From Alphaproteobacteria bacterium (GTDB lineage Bacteria > Pseudomonadota > Alphaproteobacteria > Rhodobacterales > Rhodobacteraceae), in contig JAUHVK010000006.1 of the NCBI GenBank assembly GCA_030425145.1, forward strand, positions 109,868 to 173,867: a stretch of DNA of 64,000 nucleotides, read 5' to 3'. Below are positions 1 to 8,087 of this stretch, in pieces. The position numbers were made by a program, and so were the translations under genes. The notes under the pieces are model-generated. The model was not told where the DNA came from. It did no database searches and worked only from the letters and a program-made list of their open reading frames with translations. Position 1 is the first letter of the stretch, and each line of letters begins with the position of its first letter.

Positions 1-780
1 CGCCTCGAAGTAGACTGCGCGAGTGCCGTCAGGGAGTAGTCCGGGGACAAAGGTGGCGACGGTGGAATAGCCCCACGCAGCCAGCGTACCGAGAGCGACA
101 AGGCTGTTCATGTCAGGGCTGCCCTTGGCCAGCAGAGGCAGGCCGATGCGGAAGAACCGACGGCCAGGCCAGGCAAGGACCAGTGTAATCAGCAGGAATT
201 GCAGCACCCAGAAGGTCTGGGTGCCGATGCTGCCCATGATCGCGTGATGCAGGGGTGGGTAAAGGTGCCCACCCATCTCGGTCAGAAACACCGGCAAGGT
301 GAGCGCGGCGGCGATCAGCGTATCGCGACGGAGCGGCTCGACTTCGGATTTCGGTTCGGCAGGGGTGTCGGTGTCGACTGGTTTGGTCGGATAACCCGCT
401 TCAGATACTGTCTGCGCCAGCGCCTCGGGTGTGACGGCACCGTCCAAGATCCGCACACTTGCGGTTTGGGTGGCGAGGTTGACGCTGGCAGAGAGGACGC
501 CCGGCACCGCTTGAAGCGCGCGTTCGACGCGGCCCGTGCAAGAGGCGCAGGTCATTCCTTCGATCGACAGGCGATGGGTCGTTTCGCGGGCCGGGTAACC
601 CGCCGTCTTGAGCGCATCGCGCAGGGTCTCAGGCGCAGCGTCCCCGGTCACTTGCGCCATGTGGTTGGCGATGTTGACCGAGGCTTCGGTCACGCCCGGC
701 GCTGCCGCAAGGGCGCGCTCAGCGCGCCCGGCACAGCCAGCGCAGCTCATGTTGTCGACGGAAAAACGGAGCGTGGTCAT
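1..780 (-). CDS. copA: Copper-translocating P-type ATPase, N-terminal part (runs off the window)
   Basis: This is the first 260 residues of a heavy-metal P1B-type ATPase that exports Cu(I) from the cytoplasm. Two heavy-metal-associated domains lie in tandem at the N-terminus, each with a CxxC copper site (MSCAGC at about residues 11-16, and a second MTCASC near residue 80). They are followed by the first membrane helices, which include the text GSPDMNSLVALG typical of CopA. The ATPase core with the CPC and DKTG motifs lies outside the window. The ATG at 780 begins the protein directly with the first HMA fold. Upstream is a MerR/CueR-type promoter (806-836), so copper-induced transcription is likely. 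The family is clear; the Cu(I) specificity is inferred from the CxxC pairs and the operator. Confidence 0.93.
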   Translation of the reverse strand, partial: MTTLRFSVDNMSCAGCAGRAERALAAAPGVTEASVNIANHMAQVTGDAAPETLRDALKTAGYPARETTHRLSIEGMTCASCTGRVERALQAVPGVLSASVNLATQTASVRILDGAVTPEALAQTVSEAGYPTKPVDTDTPAEPKSEVEPLRRDTLIAAALTLPVFLTEMGGHLYPPLHHAIMGSIGTQTFWVLQFLLITLVLAWPGRRFFRIGLPLLAKGSPDMNSLVALGTLAAWGYSTVATFVPGLLPDGTRAVYFEA

Positions 781-805
781 GGGGCAATCCTTGTGGTTCA
801 AGGAT

Positions 806-836
806 CAGATAGGGCTTCCAGTCGCTGGAAGGTCAA
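806..836 (-). promoter_or_regulatory. CueR/MerR-type promoter-operator of the copper ATPase
   Basis: On the minus strand a -35 box TTGACC (831-836) and a -10 box TATCTG (806-811) are separated by 19 bases instead of 17. The spacer is filled by a perfect dyad, CTTCCAG-N3-CTGGAAG (815-831). This over-long, dyad-filled spacer is the hallmark of promoters that MerR-family activators untwist, and CTTCC/GGAAG half-sites are typical of CueR. It lies 26 bases upstream of the copper ATPase ATG. The regulator gene itself is not in the window. Confidence 0.85.
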
Positions 837-1154
837 GAGGGGATCGGAAATTCTTCTCAAAGCGCCTGCGGTGTCAATCTGGCGGGCTCACCGATTGGGG
901 GGAGACAGCTCCCGGTCCCGGCATTCTTTACACAAAATCGGAAGGCCGAATTGCGATGCGACGTAGGCTATAGCAGGAGCGCAATTCGAGGATGCGAGGA
1001 ACCCGCCTCGGTCAAGGCCGACTCACTTTGGTGTTCCTGCAACCCTGCAAGGCATGCAAAACTTCGGGGATCGCATGCGCGGATTTAAATTTTACCAAGT
1101 GGTAAAATCCGCCGAGCGTGTCTGATGTCGGATTGGCGCGCGCCGGTGCAGGCT
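837..1154. other. Intergenic stretch between rlmN and copA
   Basis: I see no credible gene here; open frames across it lack ribosome-binding sites and family resemblance. It holds a 20-base palindrome at 1089-1108 (listed separately) and a weak inverted repeat GAATTGCG/CGCAATTC between about 948 and 988. Both flanking genes read leftward, so this is the 3' flank of rlmN and the upstream region of copA. Confidence 0.5.
1089..1108. promoter_or_regulatory. 20-base palindrome, ATTTTACCA-AG-TGGTAAAAT
   Basis: Perfect 9-base arms flank two central bases. It sits 47 bases past the rlmN stop and has no following T-run on the minus strand, so it looks more like a protein-binding operator (TACCA/TGGTA half-sites) than a terminator. 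The binding protein and target gene are unknown. Confidence 0.4.
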
Positions 1155-2342
1155 TCAGGCCGTTCCGGTTTCAGCCGCGATCTGTGCCTTGTTCTTGCGC
1201 CCGCGTTCGGTCGCGGATTTGAGCTGACCGCAGGCCGCCATGATGTCCTCGCCACGCGGTGTGCGGATCGGGGAGGCGTAGCCGGCCTTGTAGATGATGT
1301 CGGCAAACGACTCGATGCGCGACCAGTCAGATCGCTGGTAAGGCGCGCCGGGCCATTCGTTGAACGGGATCAGGTTGATCTTGGCCGGGATGCCAGAGAT
1401 CAGCTTGACCAGACGGCGGGCGTCTTCGTCTGTGTCGTTTACATCTTTGAGCATCACGTACTCAAAGGTGATGCGTTCGGAGTTCGACTTTTTCGGGTAC
1501 TCGCGCAGTGCGTCCAGCAGCGTTTCGATATTCCAGCGCTTGTTGATCGGCACGAGCTTGTCGCGCACTTCGTCGGTTGTTGCGTGGAAGCTGACGGCCA
1601 GAAGACAGCCGATCTCTTCGGCGGTCTTAGCGATCTCCGGCACGACGCCGGAGGTGGACAGCGTGATGCGGCGGCGGCTGAGGGCGATGCCTTCGCCATC
1701 CATCGCGATCTTCATCGCGTCGCGGACGTTGTCGAAATTGTAGAGCGGTTCCCCCATGCCCATCAGCACGATGTTCGACAGCAGGCGTGGACCCGCGTCG
1801 CCTGTGCCGACGCCCGGTTGCGGCCATTCACCAAGATCGTCGCGGGCCAGCATGACCTGACCGATGATTTCGCCTGCGGTCAGGTTGCGCACCAGTTTCT
1901 GTGTCCCGGTGTGGCAGAAGGAACAGGTGAGTGTGCAGCCGACCTGGGACGAGATGCAGAGCGTGCCGCGGTCGGTTTCGGGGATGTAGACCACCTCGAC
2001 CTCGTGCCCGCCTGCAATTCGGACAAGGTACTTGCGGGTGCCATCGGCCGAGACCTGTTTCGACACGATCTCTGGCAGGGCGATTTCGAAATGCTCATCG
2101 AGTTGGGCGCGGTAGGCCTTTGCCAGATTGGTCATCGCGTGGAAGTCGCGCACGCCCCATTGGTAGACCCATTGCCAGATCTGGTTGACCCGCATCTTGG
2201 CCTGCTTTTCCGGCGTACCCATCGTGATCAGAGCCTCGCGCAGCTTGTCGCGGGTCAGCCCGACAATATTCGTCTTTCCCCCCTCCGGCAGCTTCCGGGG
2301 GATGGTCAATACGTCTTGCGTGATCGGTGCAGAGCCGGTCAT
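1155..2342 (-). CDS. rlmN: Dual-specificity 23S rRNA A2503 / tRNA A37 C2-methyltransferase RlmN
   Basis: RlmN is a radical-SAM enzyme that methylates C2 of A2503 in 23S rRNA and of A37 in some tRNAs. The 395-residue length is normal. The radical-SAM cluster motif Cx3Cx2C is visible at about residues 136-143 ([12 protein letters not shown]), and the catalytic cysteine lies near the C-terminus in the text MAACGQL. The ATG at 2342 is preferred, with AAAGG upstream; an in-frame GTG 33 bases earlier would only add a poor extension. It reads in the same direction as copA but is separated from it by 374 bases, so it is probably an independent transcript. Confidence 0.95.
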   Translation of the reverse strand: MTGSAPITQDVLTIPRKLPEGGKTNIVGLTRDKLREALITMGTPEKQAKMRVNQIWQWVYQWGVRDFHAMTNLAKAYRAQLDEHFEIALPEIVSKQVSADGTRKYLVRIAGGHEVEVVYIPETDRGTLCISSQVGCTLTCSFCHTGTQKLVRNLTAGEIIGQVMLARDDLGEWPQPGVGTGDAGPRLLSNIVLMGMGEPLYNFDNVRDAMKIAMDGEGIALSRRRITLSTSGVVPEIAKTAEEIGCLLAVSFHATTDEVRDKLVPINKRWNIETLLDALREYPKKSNSERITFEYVMLKDVNDTDEDARRLVKLISGIPAKINLIPFNEWPGAPYQRSDWSRIESFADIIYKAGYASPIRTPRGEDIMAACGQLKSATERGRKNKAQIAAETGTA

Positions 2343-2415
2343 GGGGTCAGCCTTTCTCGAAAAGAGATGGGCCACATATAGGATTCTTTGGCGGATGCCA
2401 AAGGGGAATGCGGGG

Positions 2416-2463
2416 CCAAGGCTCTTGCAGGGGCCTTGGAAAGCGTCTTCGAAGACGCTTTCC
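2416..2463. repeat. Paired-hairpin intergenic element (copy 1)
   Basis: Two adjacent inverted repeats: CCAAGGC/GCCTTGG (about 2417-2439) and a perfect 26-base palindrome with 13-base arms centred on TTCGAA (2438-2463). It lies between the permease stop and the rlmN start. There is no T-run after either stem. Similar hairpin pairs recur at 13571, 25612, 37478 and 62335. Confidence 0.6.
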
Positions 2464-2468
2464 CGCGC

Positions 2469-3512
2469 TCAGATCAGCGTCAAGCCCTGATAGGCCAACC
2501 CGATCATAAACGCACCACCCAGCGAAATGGCGATGTAGAGCGTGAACACGCGGGGTTTCACCAAGGCCCAAACGGCGATGGCGGCGGGCAGGGATGTGAC
2601 GCCCCCGGCGACAAGGAATGCCAGACCTGCGCCTTGCGCCATACCTTGCTCCATCAACCCGCTGATCAGTGGCAGTGCGGCGTAGCCGTTCAGGTAGGCC
2701 GGAACACCAACCACAGTGGCGATAGCGATCGGGCCTATGCCGCTGCCCCCCAGAACCGAGGTGATGGTCTCCGCAGGCACGTAAGCGATCATGAGACTTT
2801 CGAGCAGGAAGGCCAGTGTCAGCCACTGCGCCAGAAAGAGCGTGGTCTTGAACGCCTCTTTGCCGAATTTCTCGACCCGATCCCCGTGGTTCCAGAAGCG
2901 CCAGACGACGGGTTTCGGGTTGCGGATTTTGGCCGCGCCGCAGCCGCCATTGCCAACGCCGTCGCGCAGCGCATCATGCAGGATGTGGCTGCCGCCCAGA
3001 GCCATCACGATGAACCCGCCTGCGACGCCCAACCCGATGGCGGCAAGCGTCTTTGCAATGGCGAACTCCAAGCCGAGCACGCCCGATGTCAGCAGGAACA
3101 TCGACGGATCCATCACCGGAGAAGCCAGCCAGAACGCCATCACCGCAGACAGTGGCACACCCATGGTCAGCAGCGCTGCGATCAACGGGATCACCCCGCA
3201 GGAGCAGAAAGGGGACAGTCCCCCCGCCAATGCCGCAAGAAAGATCATCAGCACCGGCGATCCGGTGAAGGCGCGGGCGATCAGGTTGTCGGCCCCGGTG
3301 GCCACGGCCCAAGCAGCGATCCCGATGGACAGCAGCAGGTATGGCCCGGTGTTCAATAGCGATTGTGCGACAAATCCGAAGCTGTCCCTTGCCTGATCGG
3401 GCGAGAGAGCAGCGACCAGAATCAGCAGAATGCCGGAGGCGACCCAGACCTTCTGTTTCTTGACGGCGCCCCAGAATTGGTTCGGCGGGGCGTTGGAGGA
3501 CAGGTCGGCCAT
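2469..3512 (-). CDS. Permease of the ArsP/YraQ (DUF318) family
   Basis: A 347-residue integral membrane protein with about eight to ten hydrophobic segments and the conserved motif SPFCSCGVIP, characteristic of the ArsP_1/DUF318 permease family. Characterised ArsP members export trivalent organoarsenicals; many relatives have no known substrate. The ATG at 3512 is chosen because AAGGA lies just upstream, giving MADLSSN. It follows the ArsR-type regulator gene by 16 bases, so the two form an operon. Export of a thiol-reactive metalloid is inferred from the pairing and the Cys-x-Cys motif, not shown by the sequence. Confidence 0.85.
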   Translation of the reverse strand: MADLSSNAPPNQFWGAVKKQKVWVASGILLILVAALSPDQARDSFGFVAQSLLNTGPYLLLSIGIAAWAVATGADNLIARAFTGSPVLMIFLAALAGGLSPFCSCGVIPLIAALLTMGVPLSAVMAFWLASPVMDPSMFLLTSGVLGLEFAIAKTLAAIGLGVAGGFIVMALGGSHILHDALRDGVGNGGCGAAKIRNPKPVVWRFWNHGDRVEKFGKEAFKTTLFLAQWLTLAFLLESLMIAYVPAETITSVLGGSGIGPIAIATVVGVPAYLNGYAALPLISGLMEQGMAQGAGLAFLVAGGVTSLPAAIAVWALVKPRVFTLYIAISLGGAFMIGLAYQGLTLI

Positions 3513-3528
3513 CAGGTGTATCCTTCGA

Positions 3529-3846
3529 TCACGCGGCAGTGTCGGCGCTGTCCGCCGCAAAGCCTTTGCAGCATTCTTCGGACAGAAAGCCGATTACGCT
3601 GTTCATCTGGTTGAAATCGACCGTGTTGATCACCTCGCGGCCCTGCTTGGTTTGAACAACCATGCCCGCATCAACCAACATACGCAGATGATGCGCCTGT
3701 GTGGATGCGGGTAGGCCAAGGTGGGCTGCGATCTGACTCACGGTCAGGCCGTCATGCCCGGCTTTGACGAGCACGCGGAAGATCTGAAGCCGGGCTTCGT
3801 GGCCAAGCGAGGCAAGGGCGCGGGCGATGAGTTGGGTCTGATTCAT
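3529..3846 (-). CDS. ArsR/SmtB-family transcriptional repressor
   Basis: A 105-residue winged-helix protein. The recognition helix region (SQIAAHLGLPASTQAHHLRML) has the form typical of ArsR repressors. A vicinal cysteine pair near the C-terminus (EECCKG, about residues 91-96) is a likely ligand for a soft metal or metalloid, since the usual ELCVCDL box is absent. It is first in an operon with the permease and sits just downstream of a 24-base inverted repeat (3853-3876) that should be its own operator, which implies autoregulation. Family assignment is firm; the inducer is unknown. Confidence 0.9.
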   Translation of the reverse strand: MNQTQLIARALASLGHEARLQIFRVLVKAGHDGLTVSQIAAHLGLPASTQAHHLRMLVDAGMVVQTKQGREVINTVDFNQMNSVIGFLSEECCKGFAADSADTAA

Positions 3847-3852
3847 CTGACC

Positions 3853-3876
3853 ATAAAACTAGATTTATAGTTTTAT
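3853..3876 (-). promoter_or_regulatory. Probable ArsR operator
   Basis: Inverted repeat ATAAAACTA-N6-TAGTTTTAT, perfect 9-base arms, ending 6 bases upstream of the regulator ATG. AT-rich dyads of this size directly over the transcription or translation start are typical of ArsR-family autoregulation. No other gene uses this gap, because the downstream minus-strand transcript of the IalB-like gene terminates at 3906-3936. Confidence 0.75.
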
Positions 3877-3900
3877 TGCAACTGCGAATGTTCAGCCACG

Positions 3901-3936
3901 AAAAACGAGAGGCCGGATCGCATGATCCGGCCTCTC
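3901..3936 (-). terminator. Rho-independent terminator after the IalB-like gene
   Basis: On the minus strand a 13-base stem CGAGAGGCCGGATC/GATCCGGCCTCTCG with a 4-base loop is followed at once by TTTTT (3901-3905). It lies 37 bases beyond the stop codon of the IalB-like gene. Confidence 0.9.
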
Positions 3937-3972
3937 GGTCCGTGTGGATTGTACCGCGGCTGTCTTGACGGA

Positions 3973-4506
3973 TTACCCGTTTGCGCAGCGCTTTTCCGCA
4001 TCCTCGACTGCTGCGGTAAAGCCCAGCAGGGAGAACGTGTCTTTGGTGGTGGTCCCACGCGCCGATTGCGCGGTAAGCACCGCGTCTGCGCCACGCTTCA
4101 TTGCTGTGACGATCTTGGCATCGTCCTGCGGTGTTGCCGGCCACGCCCATTCACCTTCGGTGAACAGCTCGAACTCGGTGCCGCTGATGTTGACGTTGAC
4201 GGTCGATCCCGGTGCAAACGGATAACCGCCGGTAAAGGCCACCTGGCCCTGCACTTCGGCACCCGGACGGTAGAACACCATCAACAGGATTTCGCCCCGT
4301 GTCACGGCGACCACGCGACCGCCCCGGGTGTTCACGCTTTCCTTGTAGGTGGTGACCGCCCAGCATTCCCGCGGGTCCTGCCCTTCGAACACGCTCCAAT
4401 CGGTGATGGCATTCACGCGGTTCGTGCTTGTTTCCTGCGCTGCGCCCACACCTGCCGTCACCAGTGCCATTGCACCGATCACCGCGCCGCCAATCCATGA
4501 ATTCAT
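3973..4506 (-). CDS. Invasion-associated locus B (IalB) family secreted protein
   Basis: A 177-residue exported protein. The N-terminus MNSWIGGAVIGAMALVTAGVGA is a signal peptide with a likely cleavage after GAA. The mature part resembles the IalB family (PF06776): an opening WSVF...C segment, one central cysteine pair candidate (Cys in RECWA and in KRCANG) and the closing F-x-L-x-G-F pattern. The name comes from Bartonella erythrocyte invasion, but free-living alphaproteobacteria carry many copies of unknown role. The ATG at 4506 has GGAGG about 8 bases upstream; a longer in-frame start would spoil the signal peptide. It is monocistronic, with a terminator downstream. Confidence 0.82.
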   Translation of the reverse strand: MNSWIGGAVIGAMALVTAGVGAAQETSTNRVNAITDWSVFEGQDPRECWAVTTYKESVNTRGGRVVAVTRGEILLMVFYRPGAEVQGQVAFTGGYPFAPGSTVNVNISGTEFELFTEGEWAWPATPQDDAKIVTAMKRGADAVLTAQSARGTTTKDTFSLLGFTAAVEDAEKRCANG

Positions 4507-4679
4507 GCGTCCAGCCTCCAGACTGTCCTTAGCCTCAACTCGTTTCTGCGTCACAGTATGGGGTTTGCCCCGCTTATGTCACTGCAACTTTGCCCTCGAC
4601 GGCGTGAGAATAGCCTGATTTATGGGGATCTTTAAAGCCCAATTGGCAGTTTTTTGCCCAACCACACAGGAGCGAACCC

Positions 4680-5678
4680 ATGGCACAGCCTGTTGCTTTG
4701 GCCGAGGTCTGGCGCGGCCCGTTTCTTGAGAGTCATCACATCGGTCACGCAGTAATCTGCGATGGATCGGGGCAGATTGTTGCTGCCTGGGGCCATCCGG
4801 ATGCGGTGGTCCTGCCGCGCAGCTCGTCCAAGATGATTCAGGCGCTGCCACTGCTGACCTCGGGTGCGGCGGATGCGCGTGGTCTGACGACCGAACAGTT
4901 GGCTCTGGCCTGCGCATCGCATCAGGGTGCGACGATCCATGTCGAGCGGGTGAACCGGTGGCTCGCCGATCTCGGGCTGACCGACGATGCGCTTTGCTGC
5001 GGGCCGCAGGTGAGTCGCGATACCGATCTGAAGATCGAGATGATCCGTGCACATGAAACGCCGTGCCGCGTGCACAACAACTGTTCCGGCAAACATGCCG
5101 GGTTCCTGACCCTGACCCAACATCTGGGCGCAGGTCCGAACTATGTCGACCCAGAACATGCGGTTCAGAAAGCCTGTCTTGAGGCGTTCGAGAACGTTAC
5201 CGATCAGACCAGCCCCGGCTTCGGCATCGACGGCTGTTCGGCGCCGAACTTTGCCACCACGATGCATGGCATGGCCCGCGCGATGGCGTGGTTCGCGACC
5301 GCTGGGCAGCGGTCGGACAGCATGAGCACTGCCGGTGCACGACTGGTGGAAGCGATGCACACCCATCCCGAACTCGTTGCGGGAGAGGGCCGCGCCTGCA
5401 CGCGTTTGATGCGGGTGGCCAAGGAACCTGTTGCGCTCAAAACCGGGGCGGAGGGCTATTTCATCGCCATCCTGCCCAAGCGGGGGCTTGGTGTGGCGGT
5501 CAAAGCCGCAGATGGCGCGACGCGGGCTGCGGAATGTGCGATTGCCGCGCTTCTGGTCCGGCTCGAAGTGCTGGATGCCAACGATCCAGAGGTAAAAGCT
5601 TTCCTGACTCCGACCATCCATAATTGGGACGGGCTTGTGACTGGAGAGATCAGGCCAGCGCCCGGGCTTCTGGCGTAA
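4680..5678 (+). CDS. L-asparaginase II (rhizobial-type, AnsA/ReAV family)
   Basis: A 332-residue protein of the asparaginase II family (PF06089), which hydrolyses L-asparagine to aspartate and ammonia and is unrelated in fold to the E. coli enzymes. The motif RSSSKMIQ (about residues 42-49) supplies the Ser and Lys used in this family, and conserved cysteines appear in CCGPQ, NNCSGKHAGF and DGCSAPNF, positions where the family binds zinc. No signal peptide is present, so it is cytoplasmic. It ends in a 29-base convergent overlap with serB. Substrate is inferred from the family. Confidence 0.88.
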   Translation: MAQPVALAEVWRGPFLESHHIGHAVICDGSGQIVAAWGHPDAVVLPRSSSKMIQALPLLTSGAADARGLTTEQLALACASHQGATIHVERVNRWLADLGLTDDALCCGPQVSRDTDLKIEMIRAHETPCRVHNNCSGKHAGFLTLTQHLGAGPNYVDPEHAVQKACLEAFENVTDQTSPGFGIDGCSAPNFATTMHGMARAMAWFATAGQRSDSMSTAGARLVEAMHTHPELVAGEGRACTRLMRVAKEPVALKTGAEGYFIAILPKRGLGVAVKAADGATRAAECAIAALLVRLEVLDANDPEVKAFLTPTIHNWDGLVTGEIRPAPGLLA

Positions 5679-6540
5679 CAAACTCGCTGCGGCTGTAGCC
5701 TTGCAGGAACAGCAGGGCCGTCAGATCGCCGTGATTGATGCGTAGTTTGGCCTGTGCCTGCACGCTGGGTTTGGCGTGCAGCGCCACGCCTGCACCAGCC
5801 CGTTGCAACATGCCAAGGTCATTGGCCCCGTCGCCCACGGCCAGCACATCCGCCTCGGAGATCCTCAGCCTTGCCGTGATCTCTTCGAGCGCGGTGACCT
5901 TGGCTTCGCGGCCAAGGATCGGGCGGCCGACATCCCCGGTCAGCGTGCCGTTCTCGGACAGCAGCGTGTTGGCGCGGTTTTCATCAAAGCCAAGCGTTCC
6001 CGCGACACGTGCGGTAAACGCGGTGAACCCACCCGACACCAACGCGGCATAGGCACCGTGTGCCTTCATGGTCGCCAGCAGCTGGGACCCACCGGGCATT
6101 AGGGTGATGCGACTGGCCAGGACATCGCCGATGACTGTGTCCGGCAATCCACGCAGCAGACCGACGCGTTCGATCAGGGCGCCTTCGAAATCCAGCTCAC
6201 CATTCATTGCGCGCGCGGTGATCTCTTTCACCTGTGCGCCGACGCCTGCAACCTCGGCCAATTCATCAATGCATTCCTGTTGAATCATGGTGCTGTCCAT
6301 ATCCGCCAGAAGCATTTTCTTGCGACGGCCTGCGCTTGTCTGGATCGCCAGATCAACACCTTGATCCTGAAGTGCCGTCCAATTGGAATCGGCGGTATCC
6401 GGCACCGACGGTATCTCGAAGTCCGCCGCTTCGTCCGGTGACAGCCAGACCAGATCGCCGCCACCCCACGCATTTCGCAGTGCCTCGGCAAGCGCGGGAT
6501 CAAGCGTTCCCGGACGGGCGATCAACGTGGCTGTGTACAT
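5650..6540 (-). CDS. serB: Phosphoserine phosphatase
   Basis: A 296-residue HAD-superfamily enzyme catalysing the last step of serine synthesis, L-phosphoserine to L-serine. The nucleophile motif DMDST is at residues 80-84, after a regulatory-type N-terminal region of about 75 residues. Later HAD motifs SGGF and GDGANDLGML are intact. The ATG at 6540 (MYTATL) is preferred over an upstream extension because GGAGG lies directly before it. It is divergent from serC-serA, so the three-step serine pathway from 3-phosphoglycerate is encoded around one 296-base intergenic region. Confidence 0.96.
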   Translation of the reverse strand: MYTATLIARPGTLDPALAEALRNAWGGGDLVWLSPDEAADFEIPSVPDTADSNWTALQDQGVDLAIQTSAGRRKKMLLADMDSTMIQQECIDELAEVAGVGAQVKEITARAMNGELDFEGALIERVGLLRGLPDTVIGDVLASRITLMPGGSQLLATMKAHGAYAALVSGGFTAFTARVAGTLGFDENRANTLLSENGTLTGDVGRPILGREAKVTALEEITARLRISEADVLAVGDGANDLGMLQRAGAGVALHAKPSVQAQAKLRINHGDLTALLFLQGYSRSEFVTPEARALA

Positions 6541-6780
6541 GATGAGCCTCCAGACAGGTTTTCGGCGATGTATCGACGGCCCGGGAAAAAGACCAGATGG
6601 AAGAAGGGCGCAGGGGACTTCTTCTCTTCCCAAGTACGCAGGTCGCGCGGCATCCGCAGGTGTAATGCTGGGTGAACAAAAGCCGAGTTTCCGATCCGCA
6701 ACACGTGTTTCGAGGGAAACGTCAAATGCGTCACAATGGTCGCATTTTCCGACTTGCGCGGAGCATGCCGCCCGCATACA
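6541..6780. other. Divergent serB-serC regulatory region
   Basis: No gene is visible. It must contain the serB promoter (minus strand) and the serC-serA promoter (plus strand). I cannot assign exact -35 and -10 boxes with confidence. The serC leader occupies the right end, from about 6781. Confidence 0.5.
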
Positions 6781-6842
6781 CGCAGCGGTGGGACACCCCT
6801 CCCCAACGAGGGGCGCTTATCTGGAAGGGTAGCTACATGGCT
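6781..6842 (+). promoter_or_regulatory. serC-type leader RNA ahead of serC-serA
   Basis: A structured leader abuts the serC start codon. A hairpin CCCCTC-CCCAAC-GAGGGG (6796-6813) is extended by AGCG/CGCT on either side (6784-6787 with 6814-6817), followed by the ribosome-binding site GGAAGGG (6823-6829) and GTAGCTAC just before ATG (6837). Known alphaproteobacterial serC leaders are cis-regulatory RNAs upstream of serC-serA whose last stem overlaps the ribosome-binding site. Location, gene context and layout fit. The exact consensus match was not computed and the ligand or signal is unknown. Confidence 0.6.
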
Positions 6843-7991
6843 ATTGCAAAACCGGCAACGCGGCCGGCCAATCCGCGTTTCTCCTCTGGCCCCTGTGCCA
6901 AACCCCCCGTATTCAAACTCGAAAATCTTGCTGACGCGCCGCTGGGCCGCTCCCACCGGGCTGCTGTCGGCAAGGCCAAGCTGAAAGCCGCGATCGAAGA
7001 GACGCGCGAGCTGCTTGGTGTGCCCGCGGACTACCGCATTGGCATCGTTCCCGCGTCCGACACCGGCGCGGTCGAGATGGCGATGTGGTCGCTGCTGGGC
7101 GCGCGCAAAGCCACGATGGTCGCTTGGGAATCCTTCGGCGCAGGCTGGGTCACAGATGTTGTGAAACAGCTCAAGATCGACGCCGAGGTGAAAACTGCTG
7201 ACTACGGCAAGATCGTCGATATGACGACTGTCGATTACAATACAGATGTTGTGTTCACGTGGAACGGCACCACCTCCGGTGTGCGGATGCCAAACGGCGA
7301 CGCGATTCCGGTAGACCGTGAAGGTCTGACGATCTGTGACGCCACATCCGCGGCCTTTGCGCAGGATCTGCCGTGGGACAAGCTCGATGTGACGACGTTC
7401 TCCTGGCAGAAAGTGCTGGGCGGCGAAGCGGCGCACGGGATGCTGATCCTGTCCCCGCGCGCGGTCGAACGGCTTGAGTCCTATACACCGGCATGGCCGC
7501 TGCCCAAGATCTTCCGTATGACCAAAGGCGGCAAACTGATCGAAGGCATCTTTGTCGGCGAAACGATCAACACGCCGTCCATGTTGGCGGTCGAAGATTA
7601 CCTTCAGGCGCTCGACTGGGCGCGCTCGGTTGGCGGGTTCAAGGGGCTGATGGCGCGGGCTGATGCCAACGCCAAGGCTGTCTGGGATTTCTGCGATGCC
7701 AATGACTGGATTGCCAACCTGGCCGACGATCCGGCGACGCAGTCGAACACGTCTGTCTGCCTGAAGTTCACCGACAACCGGATCACCGATGGTGCGGTCT
7801 TCGCCAAAGCCGTCGCCAAGCGGCTTGAGGCCGAAGGTGTGGCTCTGGACATCGGAGCGTATCGCGATGCGCCTGCTGGTCTGCGAATCTGGTGCGGTGG
7901 CACGGTCGAAACGGCGGACATCCAAGCGATGCTGCCGTGGCTCGATTGGGCGTTCCACGCCGAGATCGAAGCGCTGGCTCAAGCCGCCTGA
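6837..7991 (+). CDS. serC: Phosphoserine aminotransferase
   Basis: A 384-residue PLP enzyme converting 3-phosphohydroxypyruvate and glutamate to phosphoserine (also used in pyridoxine synthesis). The PLP lysine lies in [10 protein letters not shown] at residue 192, and the alphaproteobacterial subtype of SerC is recognisable from [13 protein letters not shown] at the N-terminus and WNGTTSGVR in the middle. The ATG at 6837 follows GGAAGGG. It is the first gene of an operon with serA, 96 bases downstream. Confidence 0.97.
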   Translation: MAIAKPATRPANPRFSSGPCAKPPVFKLENLADAPLGRSHRAAVGKAKLKAAIEETRELLGVPADYRIGIVPASDTGAVEMAMWSLLGARKATMVAWESFGAGWVTDVVKQLKIDAEVKTADYGKIVDMTTVDYNTDVVFTWNGTTSGVRMPNGDAIPVDREGLTICDATSAAFAQDLPWDKLDVTTFSWQKVLGGEAAHGMLILSPRAVERLESYTPAWPLPKIFRMTKGGKLIEGIFVGETINTPSMLAVEDYLQALDWARSVGGFKGLMARADANAKAVWDFCDANDWIANLADDPATQSNTSVCLKFTDNRITDGAVFAKAVAKRLEAEGVALDIGAYRDAPAGLRIWCGGTVETADIQAMLPWLDWAFHAEIEALAQAA

Positions 7992-8087
7992 TTCAACGGT
8001 GCGCGTCCGCGCGCACCCTCCCCACACATTCCCTTAAGGGTGCGTGATGTCACGCACCTTCCTCCGATATTCAAAAGGACCACTGAC

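Noticed and set aside
1125..2381. 418-codon plus-strand frame opposite rlmN
   Set aside because: Mirror of rlmN codons; the minus-strand product has an exact radical-SAM motif and this one has none.
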